Origin: Pleodorina starrii
Lineage: Eukaryota > Chlorophyta > Chlorophyceae > Chlamydomonadales > Volvocaceae
Direction: 5' to 3'
Assembly (NCBI GenBank): GCA_030267565.1
Contig: BRXU01000002.1
Span: 1,612,001 to 1,676,000 of the forward strand
DNA length: 64,000 bases
The notes under the pieces were generated by a model, which had not been told where the DNA came from, ran no database searches, and saw only the letters and a list, made by a program, of their open reading frames with translations. Made by a program: the position numbers and the translations under genes. How positions within the stretch are numbered: the stretch's first letter is position 1; the number at the start of each line of letters is the position of its first letter. Positions 47,501 through 56,491 of the stretch are shown one piece after another.

Positions 47501-50500
47501 AAGGTCAGGTCAGGTGAAGGTCAGTTCAGGTTAGGGTGAGGTCAGGTCAGGTCAGGTAAAGGGCAGGTAAGGTTAGGGTTAGCTCAGGTCAGGTCAGGTA
47601 AAGGGCAGGTCAGGTTAGGGTCAGGTCAGGTCAGGTCAGGTCAGGTCAGGTCAGGTCAGGTCAGGTCAGGTCAGGTGAGGTGAGGTGAGGTGAGGTGAGG
47701 TGAGGTGAGGTGAGGTGAGGTGAGGTGAGGTGAGGTGAGGTGAGGTCGGGTCAGGTCAGATAAAGGTCAGGTCAGGTGAAGGTCAGGTCAGGTGAAGGTC
47801 AGGTCAGGTTAGGGTGAGGTCAGGTCAGGTCAGGTAAAGGGCAGGTAAGGTTAGGGTTAGCTCAGGTCAGGTCAGGTCAGGTCAGGTCAGGTCAGGTCAG
47901 GTCAAGGTCAGGTCAGGTTAGGTGCCTCTCTCCCGGAGGCCCCTGGCCCGCCCCTCCTCCTCCCGCTTCACCGTGTCCCACTCCCAAAGCTCCGTGCTTC
48001 CCTCCACTGTCGACAGAGGCACCGGGTGGTGAAGCGGACAGGCGGGGAGGCGGGCGCCGCGTCAGTATGGCTATTGAACAGTCAACGGCACCCCCCAAGC
48101 CCCACAGCCATCCACAGATCCCATCACCTGCCCTGCCCTGGCCATACCTTCTCAGCCCTTCCCAGCCCACGCACCCACCCAAACCGCACCCAGCCCACCC
48201 ACCCACCCACCCCAGGCCTCCCCAGGCCTGGCTAGCCCTTCCGAGCCCTTCCCGGCCCACGCACCCACCCACCCACCCACCATCTGTGAGCACCAGTGTC
48301 ACCATGCAGCTGCGACCACGGCGGCCGGCACCTGCATGTTGACAAGCAGACATGTTGATAAGCGGCGCAACCACAGGAGAGGACAACCACAGGATGCAGC
48401 CACAGAGGACAACCACACAGGAGGGGGGGGGGAGGAATCAATCGCCTGATGCCTCTCATGTGCCGAGGGCAGGGTCCAGCAGGGTACCGCCATCGCACCT
48501 CATTCCCGCCAACTCCTTACAGTTCGTTCGCTCCCTGCTTCCTGCTTGCCACCCCCCCCCCACACACAAACACACATATGCTGCCCTGCGTCCTCCACAG
48601 CAATCCGTTGCCACCTCCCACCGCTTTCGGCAACCGCCAACCGCCAACGGTAACCGCCAACCGGCAACTGTCAACGGTTGACAACCGCCATCACCTGGCG
48701 GCACGCGCTTGCCCATGATTCCTCTGTAGCGCTCCATCGACAGCGCCAGCCGCCGCACCGCCACCAGCAGCGCCGCCGCCGCCACCGCCAGGCCCACCGC
48801 CAACACCACCGCAGCCCACCAATGGAACCGCGCAGCGGCGCCGCCGCGACCCAGCGACGACGGCGACTGCCGCGGAGCCTCGCACGACATTGCCACGACG
48901 CGGTCGGCTGCGGCTGCGGCTGCGGACGAGTTGTCGGTGCCGTGCACTGCGACGTAGCCGTCGACGCATGCGCAGCCGTCGTACTGCCAGTAGTACGGCG
49001 ACACCGCCGCGGGCTGGCCGCCGCGGAGCAGAGCGACGGGGCAGAGGGGCGCGACGGCGCCGGTGCCGGCGGAGGAGTAGGTACTGCAGGAACGTACGGA
49101 GAGGCGGGGGAGGGCCGAGGGGCGAGGCGGGGCGTGGCGCTGGGTGGCGGCGCACGGGCCGCGGTGGGGGCTTTGCTTGCGCGCCTCCTGGACCCTCACG
49201 CGGAGAAAGGCCTCTTTCCTCCCTCGTAGCCAACACACACACAACCCTGCGGCCAACGGCCACACACGAACAACCTCCCCGCGCCCCCGACTAGGTACCC
49301 GCTACTAGCTACTAGCTGCCCCTCACCAACCACCCGCTGCCATCAGCCAGCAACCACGAAGCCCTCTCCCCTACCCTCTCCTTCGCTCCCCTGGGCACCC
49401 TCCCCTCCCCTCCCCTGCGGTAATCAGTACGTCGGTCACGCTGCCGGTGCGTTACCTGTTGGAGAGGGACAGGTAGGGCGGCAGCCCCGCAGCTCCCGGG
49501 AGGGCCGCCTGCATGCGCGTGCCGGTGATGTCTAGCCACGTCAGCGAGACCAGGCCTGTGGGGTCGTGGAGGTGGGGCGGCGGGAGACAGCGCGGGCGGT
49601 TACGCGGCGGCGAGGCGAGGCGAGGCGAGGCAGCGAGCGCACGGAGCCGTCTTGAGAGCGGCGCGCAGCCCAGCTGGGGGCGGCGGCCTTTTCTGTTCCC
49701 CCTGCCGCTCCCCCCGGTGCCCTTTCCTCCCCCTTCTTCCACGTCCCTACGCTGCGGCATCGTTCTTATTATCCCCCACCCTTCTTCCCTGCTAATCTGC
49801 CTCCCTTCCTCCCCACACTTCCGCTTCTTCCCCACACTTCCGCTTCCTTCCTTCTTTCCTCCCTCCCTCCCTCCCTCCCTCCCTCCCTCCCACCCGGCGG
49901 CAGCTCCCCCCGCAGCTCGGTGTTGTCACTGAGCGCCAGGCCCTTGAGGTGGAGGGCGATCACGGGGGGCAGGCTGCCGCTCAGAGAGTTGAGCGACAGG
50001 TCCAGGATCTGCGGGGAGGGAAGGGGGGGCCCAGGGACAAAGAGGGCGCGGGGGAGAGAGGGCGAGGGGACGAGGGGACGAGGATGTGAGGAGGCGTTAC
50101 GCGGCCGCAAGGCGCATGATGAGCACATCGACCGACCGACCGACCCACCCACCGACCGGCCGACCTACCTGCAGCTGCGTGCCTCCGGGGGCGCCCCCCG
50201 GCAGTGTGCCGTTGAGGGAGTTGTTTCGGAGCGCCACGTGGTACAAGGTGAGGGAGGCGGCCAGCAGCGGAGCCACGGGGCCGCTCAGGCGGTTGTGGGA
50301 GGCGTCCAGGTACGACAGCTTGGCGCGCGACGCCAGGTAGGCGGGTAGCGGGCCGTACAGCTGGTTGGACGAGAGGTCCAGGTACGTCAGGTCCTCTGTA
50401 CGGCATGTATGATCGGCGTGGCACGGGGGCGCGTTTGCTTGCGGGTTGGGTTGCGTGAGGACGTGCCGGGCACCGGCGGCACGAGTAGCAGGCACCCCAA

Positions 50501-52433
50501 GCCACCGGCCGCGCCCACATCCCACATCCCTGGGTCGCACACATCACATCATGGACACCCACGGGCCGGCCCCACGGCCCCACGTCGCTCGTGGCAACGC
50601 CCACCCAGCTATCGGCCGCGTCTCTAGGTCCCCTCCCCCTGCCCCGGGGTAGCAAGGGACCGGGGCCCAGAGCACGTGAGCACCCCACCCAGTCGACGGA
50701 AGGGACGCAACCTTCTCTCTCTATCTCTCTCTCTTTCTCTCTATCTCTCTCTCAAATGTATATATGTATATATCTTTTTCTCTCGCTTCCTCACTCTCTC
50801 TCAACTCACCCACGACGGACGCGCCCGGCGGCAGCTCCGGCAGCGGCCCCGACAGTCGGTTGCCGTACAGCCGTACGCTCCGCAGGTCGCTGGGCCCGAT
50901 GAAGAGCTCCGCCGGCACCGCCCCCTCCAGCCCGTTGCTCGACAGGTCCACGTACTGCAGATAGAGTACGGCACAGGGTACGGCAGCACGGTACGTCAAT
51001 GTCCGGCACGGTGCAACACATCCGACAGCGAACGCGTCAATGGTTGTTCCTCCAGGGTTTAGAGATCAGGACCTCCCGTTCAGTATATGTACCACCCAGC
51101 ATGTTTAGGATCCCGGATTGGGACCCGGGCTGCCCAAGTCCACGTCCGTGGCAGGCCGCCCGAGGACTCAACACGACAAGGAGTTCCTGCACCGGCCCAC
51201 AAACCCAACAGGCCCGCTGGCCCTTCAGAGGCTCCTTAGGCGGCGAGGCGGGGTAGCCGCTCAGGAGGCGGGTCACGGAGTGAACCCCGGGCTGGACCAC
51301 CCGCCCCCGCGGCCCCACCTGGAGCACTGGGTGTTGGAAGAGCCCATTTGGCAGTGTCCCCGTAAGCTGGTTGGCAGGCAGCAGCAGCGATACCAGACTG
51401 ATAAGGCTGCTGGCGGCGGCGGCGCCGCCGCCGCCGCTGCCGCTGGCGTCGCCTCCGCTAGCGCTGCCGTCACCGTTGCCGCTGCTGCTGGGCTCCGAGA
51501 CCAGCAAGGCCGACACAGGTCCGGTAAGCTGGTTGGCGGCCGCGCTCAGGTAGACCAGGCGCGACAGGGCCGTCAGCGCCGCCGGGCTGCCGGTTAGGCC
51601 GTTGCCGTCCAGGACGAGAAACCTGTTGCCGTACGACACGGGTGCGACAGGGGCTTTTGGGGGTCGGTATGGGGCACCGTGGTGTCCGGTGTAACTTGGG
51701 AGGGACGGGAGGGGAGGGAAGGGGAGGGAGGGACAGAAACCCGGGGCCGCAACCACGGGGTGTCTGGCGTGTCAACGTCCACCGCACCCTCAGCGTTGAG
51801 GCGCCCTGGCACCGGCCTGTAGCGCCTTGTGCTCACATATTACGGGGGGCAAAGGAAGCGGGGGAAGAAAAAATGAGAAGCAGACCTGGAGGAGACTTAC
51901 TTGAGTGTTGGGGCAAACGAGGACCAGGCGACATCGGCTAGGTTGCCGGAAATGTTGTTGGAGGGCAGCAGGAGGCCAACAACGGCGCCGTCGTCCGGGC
52001 AATCGTCAGCGGGGGAAAGCGTGAGGGCGTCGTCGTCCAGGCCGGCAGGCAGGCAGCACAGCACGCCCTCCCATCGACACAGCGGGACGTCGGCTCGCAG
52101 CCAGTTGCTGCGGCGCGTCCACTCGGGGCCGTTCCAAGCCCAGAACAGCAGCGCGAGGGCTGCGCGCTGCTTTGACAGGCACAGCGCGTCACACGCCGCC
52201 GTGTCATTGCCCAGGAAAAGGCTGTCGGCTGTCTGCAGGGATCGACGCAGAGCTGCTTGGTACGCGGGCTGGGCTGCTGCATGCGGGAGGCCGGCCCCTC
52301 CATTACTCCCGAAGTAAGGCTGCAACCCTGGTCGCTCGTGCCCCAGAACTGCTGGCGCAGTTAGCTTATGTTGGCAACAGCAAGGTATGAGTAAGCACAG
52401 TGCTATCGCAATGTGCAACCTGTGTGTGGGCAT
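35523..52433 (-). CDS. LRR receptor-like adenylyl cyclase with two complementary class III cyclase domains
   Basis: A predicted plasma-membrane receptor that makes cyclic AMP. Exons (high to low): 51901-52433, 51319-51622, 50810-50954, 50395-50169, 50008-49894, 49555-49456, 49083-48695, 48331-48281, 48006-47972, 46902-46816, 46489-46411, 45886-44850, 44619-44331, 44061-43558, 43323-42575, 42134-41876, 41494-41190, 40865-40670, 40330-40165, 40012-39311, 39089-37835, 37636-37484, 37081-36937, 35819-35523 (TGA); about 2,700 aa. In order: signal peptide; LRR cap (WRSNWL-type, ending RWEGVLC); plant-type LRRs (YLDLSSNQLYGPLPAYLA, YLDASHNRLSGPVAPLL); short Cys region; one helix (WWAAVVLAVGLAVAAAALLVAV, about 563-590); cyclase domain 1 (TLVLTDVEGSTELWEWD, about 617-632; TEGDAFLVAF; RVRMGVATG); domain 2 (VAVVFCSMERYPE; GRADYHG PLVNRAARF; late RFKGVAGSHQLVSV). 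Domain 1 keeps both metal aspartates, domain 2 keeps Asn-x3-Arg. Huge Gln/Ala/Gly/His inserts split both domains. The junction 44850/44619 is out of phase in my model. An upstream in-frame ATG exists at 52466. Confidence 0.88.
35880..36640. repeat. Degenerate TAGGTAGC tetramer/octamer array in a cyclase intron
   Basis: This intron, between the exons at 36937-37081 and 35523-35819, is filled with loosely repeated GGTAGCTA / TAGGTAGG / GGTATCCTA units, with several longer blocks repeated (for example GGTATTCTAGGTAGGCT). It is followed at about 36655-36683 by a short (GGGTC)n run. Unlike the two pentamer arrays it is heavily diverged, suggesting older age or frequent slippage. Confidence 0.92.
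41812..41861. repeat. Interstitial telomere-like repeats in a cyclase intron
   Basis: AAACCCTAAAACCCTAAAACC (41812-41832) and GAAACCCTAAAACCC (about 41847-41861) are copies of the complement of TTTTAGGG, the telomere unit of volvocine algae. They lie within the intron between the exons at 42134-41876 and 41494-41190. Confidence 0.8.
46971..47930. repeat. AGGTCA/AGGTGA array with ~260-bp higher-order repeat, in a cyclase intron
   Basis: This intron splits cyclase domain 1 between WEWDT and DVMAAAIELH. It holds pentamers AGGTC and AGGTG arranged into larger units: the marker GATAAAGGTCAGGTCAGG recurs at about 47223, 47481 and 47759, giving periods of 258 and 278 bp, each unit containing a run of AGGTC followed by a run of AGGTG and a fixed block with TTAGGGTTAGCTCAGG. 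The length difference between units comes from different numbers of pentamers. Confidence 0.92.
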
Positions 52434-52683
52434 TTTAATGGAGTCAGCTTTCGGCACTTTATGCATAAATTACAGGGCGGCGTGGTGTCTTTCTCCATGC
52501 CGATTTTGAACCAACTCGTTTTATCGATGTTATGTCTCCAGGCATAGCCGAAACCCTCACAAGTCACAACTTCACTGTAACCTTTGGGGTGGGTTATTGC
52601 TCTATTCAATGTATTTTTGTTTGATAACAAAAATAATTGTTTGCAGGAAGTTTCGCTATATTTTGAACTAAGCCCGAGTCGAT

Positions 52684-53215
52684 TGGCATGAGGCATGAGG
52701 CATTACATGTGTACGAGCCAAAATGGCTGGTAACATGCGTCCCCCCACAACGGTTATCCGTCAAGGGGCGCACTTTAAGACAACATAAGCCGTATGGTTA
52801 GCTACCAAGCAGCTCGGTACGCGCTTTCTGAATCTGGGATAAGAGACTGCCCAGTTTCGCCGGGTCAAAGGTCCCCATCACATCCACCATGCTGCTACCC
52901 ATAGGGAAGCCTATTGCCTCTCGTAATGGCGTATAGCCCGGACATTCCATCAATACGTGCAACTCGTCTTCTACCGACCCGCCGTGGCACACCCGACATA
53001 TCCTCTCCGCGCGCGGTTTCCGACCCGGTCCCCGTGCAAACCTTGACACATCCAAGTCCCAACGTCCCAGCCGAAAACGCATCAGGGCCGTGTGGTGCTT
53101 TCTCGGCATACACACCCTCAAGTGATCCAATGTTCGTTTGTGGTCCGAGAACGAATACGCCACACCCATCCATTTCAGGTACCGACACGGGGAGTCGATT
53201 AGATACACCTGTCGT
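52684..53215 (-). mobile_element. 5'-truncated LINE, C-terminal end only
   Basis: The minus-strand frame ending at 52798 encodes the C-terminal end of a non-LTR retrotransposon polyprotein: LKWMGVAYSF, RKHHTALMRFRLG and a CCHC-type finger (ICRVCHGGSVEDELHVLMEC). This is the same arrangement, clearly diverged, as in the neighbouring plus-strand element. A TGTAA signal (52703-52707 as TTACA on the plus strand) is followed directly by a short tail of CTCATGC-like repeats (about 52684-52702), which I take as the 3' end. The catalytic part is missing, so this copy is dead. Its 5' break point is placed only roughly. Confidence 0.75.
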
Positions 53216-54854
53216 ACGCTAATGGTCTTTGTAACAACAGTGTCACAGGACAGTGCCATGGCGGCTCAGGATTGCACTAACGTGGAAGGCCGTCGCGTGC
53301 CCTTAGCTTTATACGCGGACGATCTAAGCCTTTTTGCTGCGACAAAGCGTCGTTTGATGAGCTTGCTTGCAGCGCTGCGGGAGTGGTCGGAAGCGTTCGG
53401 TCTTACCGTTAATGCGAAGAAGTGCGAGCTGCTGTTTTTCCACCCCAATGCCCAGGTCAGGAGCCACTTTTATGCGATCAGCGACTTGGCCACTATGCGC
53501 GTGACGGAGGACGGGTTGCCGGCGGTCCGACCTATCACTTGGAAGACGCGCGCACGCTATCTCGGGCTGTATTTTGGTCCTAACAGCGCTTTCTCGTCCT
53601 GCACGGACGAGCTTTATGCTGCGGGCCGGCGGGCCATGTTCTCTCTGCTTAGCAAGCTGCGTCGGCAGGGGCTGTTGCTCCCCTCAGTCGGTATGAAATG
53701 TTTCAACGCTCAAGTTCGCTCTGTTCTTTCGTACGGTTCGCAGCTATGGGGCGCTGACTTGGTTTTAGCCATGATAGGGAGGGGTTTCCCGGCTAACGAT
53801 GCTCCGCGTTCTTGTTATTTTGAGGCCGCTATCCGGGACCGTATGGTCAAGCTGCAAATCTCGTTTATGAAACAGCTGGTCGGAGCTGCCGTTCCACCCC
53901 TGCAGTTGCTGTTTAGAGAGCTCGGGCAGATGCCTCTACAGTTGCATTGGGCTGAATCCGTTTTTCGTTTTTGGAACAGTTTGGTGGAGGACACTAGCAA
54001 CGTGTATCACAGCGCTTTTCGTCATGAGATCCGTTTGGCTTTGGAATCGGATCTGCAGGCAGACGGTTGGGGCTCCAAGGTCATTCGGGTTGTGAACCTC
54101 TTAGGGCACGACTGGGGCGAAGAAGCGGCGGCGGGTAACATGGACACTAGGGTTAGGCGTTTTTCGGCGTGCAGGCTTGACGTTGAGGCGCTGATGGACA
54201 CCCTCAGGGGTCGCGTCAACGACGATTGGGGCAGTGATAGGTTGGCTGTGGACCCGGGCACTTTCGTTTCGGACGGCAGGAAGCCTGGTGTTAAGATGTG
54301 CCGTTACAAGCACTGGATGGGGTTACCGAAGCAGTTCGAGGGGTACATCCCGCCTGCGCACCACCGTTCCTTACTTCGTTTTCGTTTGTGTGTGTCTGAC
54401 TTAGCGATTAATAGCGAGAGCAGCAGGTCTAGGGAGCTTCGTGTGTGTAAGGCGTGTCGCTCTAATGGTGCTGTGGAGGATGAGAAGCATTTTCTGCTGG
54501 AGTGCTCTGCGCTTGCGTCTGCGCGGCAGAGGCTTTGGGATTTGGGTGTGCCCGTTGGTGCGTGTGTTAACGATGTCATGCAAGTTGACGACCAGCGTGG
54601 TCTTGCGAGTGCTATTTTCGAAATGTTCCGCTTACGGCGAGAATGCATCTCTGCGTAAAGTTGTGCTTGGCATCTATCTTTCAAGTTATGCCATTCGTCT
54701 GTGCTTCTCCTGTATCCTGACGTTACATCGCTTCTTTGGTTACTGTTTCTCTTGTTTTCGTATGCTTTTCCGCGTGGCTGAAGCGGTTCATGAGCCTCCG
54801 GGTTCGTTTGAGCCGTACGAGCTCGTTGAAGCTTGTAACATCATCATCATCACA
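53216..54854 (+). mobile_element. 5'-truncated LINE with reverse-transcriptase remnant
   Basis: The plus-strand frame, open to the TAA at 54656-54658, begins in the middle of a reverse-transcriptase domain. It has the catalytic block LALYADDLSLFAA, the following helix-turn (LREWSEAFGLTVNAKKCELL), the thumb region and a C-terminal CCHC-type finger (CKACRSNGAVEDEKHFLLEC). Everything upstream (endonuclease, RT palm motifs before YADD) is missing, as expected for a 5' truncation. TGTAA at 54834-54838 is followed at once by a (CAT)n tail (54839-54853). The frame is intact for about 470 codons and its GC content is visibly lower than that of the host genes, which suggests a recent insertion. Confidence 0.85.
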
Positions 54855-56491
54855 GGACAGTAGGAGCGCTTATTCGGCCTGATTAACACGCCATATTAGT
54901 CATAGATTTCCAAACAGTCAAAACCTTTGTCAAACGAACCATAATGGGACGCCGTTCGACACTCAAAAGTCCGATGCGGTGCGCGTGTGGAAGTTTTTTG
55001 AAATCATGCAAAACACACAAGCACATTCATACACATGACTGTGTTGTGCAGTGCAGTTTTTACCACTATCTCGCTTTGCGGCCTAACCGTCGGCCGTTGC
55101 CGCCTGCCGCAACCTGTACCCTCCCGCATTTCGTCACAGTAGTTGCTGCTGCTGAATATTGGCCGTCATTTAAGGCAATCTAGTTGCATTGAAACACAAT
55201 ATGGCGCTGCAGTTGCGCCCACTTTTCGGCTTTAACACTCCCTTTGGAGTTCGTTGGGGTTTACTTTAGAAGGGTCGGACTGCCTGCACCATGCCGCGGT
55301 CCGTCGCGCCGTCGCATCCAGCGGCCGCCGCCACGATTTCGGCACGGCAGCTATCAACGGGTGTCCACCCTTTCCTCAAGGTCGTGCGAAGGTGTTGGAC
55401 GGCCTGGTGAATGTCCGTTGCAAGCTTGCAACAGAAATGAAAGGGAGGCTCTCGGTGCGTATGTAACGCTTTGAGCAGCATTTCGGCCCAACAAGAAAAG
55501 ACGTATCGGACCAGGCAACGCCCGGAATCCAATCAGCCGCCATGCTCAAGCGCGGCGGCGTCAACACTACGGAAGTGCGGGCGCGTCAGCACACCGCCAC
55601 ACACACAGACATGCCCGGAACGTAGCTCGCAACGCAGTCCCGGTGCCGCCATTCCATTCGCGCCAAAAGGCGTCCACGAGCCAACCAACACACTTTTCCG
55701 CCACGGTGAGAACGCTTCTCGCCTCAGTACCGGCTCGCCTCGGAAAGAACGACCCCCTTTTATGAAGGGGGTGAAATTGCCCTAATTGCCAGTGTGCCAC
55801 TGCCACAGCGGACGTCCGCTGGACTGACTGACTGACTGACCGCATCTCTACGATCTCAAGTACGCAACCCTCCGCATCTGTCCGGCAGGCAGGGTAGGCG
55901 AGCGCGCGCGTCCGGGAAGTGGGAACTCCTGCGTTATTCCCCCTAAGCCCCCCCACACACACTCCACACTCCAAAAATGCGGTTGGCCGTTGGCCGCACC
56001 CGCGGCCCGGATCCACGGCCGGCCGCTGGATAACGGACCCAACCCACCAGCGTCGAAACCCTCGCAACTCGCGGCGAAGTACTGCCTCCGGTGCCAGCAC
56101 CCCAGCGGGGAACCCTCCAGGGGGGGCAGGATGCACAAAGAGGAATGCAACCCACATCCAATGAGGGGCCTCCCCCAAAAAACCCCAAAACCCTAAAACC
56201 CTAAACCCTAAAACCCAACTCAACCCAAGTCGCCCAATCGCGCTGCCGACAAACAGCGCCGTCGACCGTTATAGCGTGTCGCCGCACTCAGCCGTCGTGG
56301 CCCTCCCTCGGCGCGCCCCGGCGCAAAACCACATCAACCGCAAGCCCCTGACCCGTGGGTCAGCCTCCCGACCCTCCTGCCGGTGGCCTCTCCGCCTCCC
56401 TTGCTCCCTTGCTCCCTCCCTCCCGCCCTCCCTCCCGTTCCTCCTCAATCACCGTCCTTCCCCTTCTCCCAACTTTCTTCCCCTCCCCAAT
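54855..56491. other. Intergenic region downstream of the MYND/RING gene
   Basis: No gene is supported. The region has a (GACT)n run near 55827-55842 and the telomere-like block at 56187-56216. The small open frames around 55244-55785 have no recognisable features. The 3' end of the MYND/RING transcript should fall in the right-hand part. Confidence 0.45.
56187..56216. repeat. Interstitial telomere-like repeat
   Basis: The sequence AAAACCCTAAAACCCTAAAC followed by CCTAAAACCC contains three to four units of the TTTTAGGG complement. It lies about 280 bp after the stop codon of the MYND/RING gene. Confidence 0.85.

Noticed and set aside
662..47930. CRISPR array
   Set aside because: The repeats are uninterrupted short tandem units without spacers, in a eukaryotic nuclear genome.
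55567..56223. Minus-strand 218-codon open frame
   Set aside because: Its start is a translated telomere-like repeat and the rest has no recognisable features.
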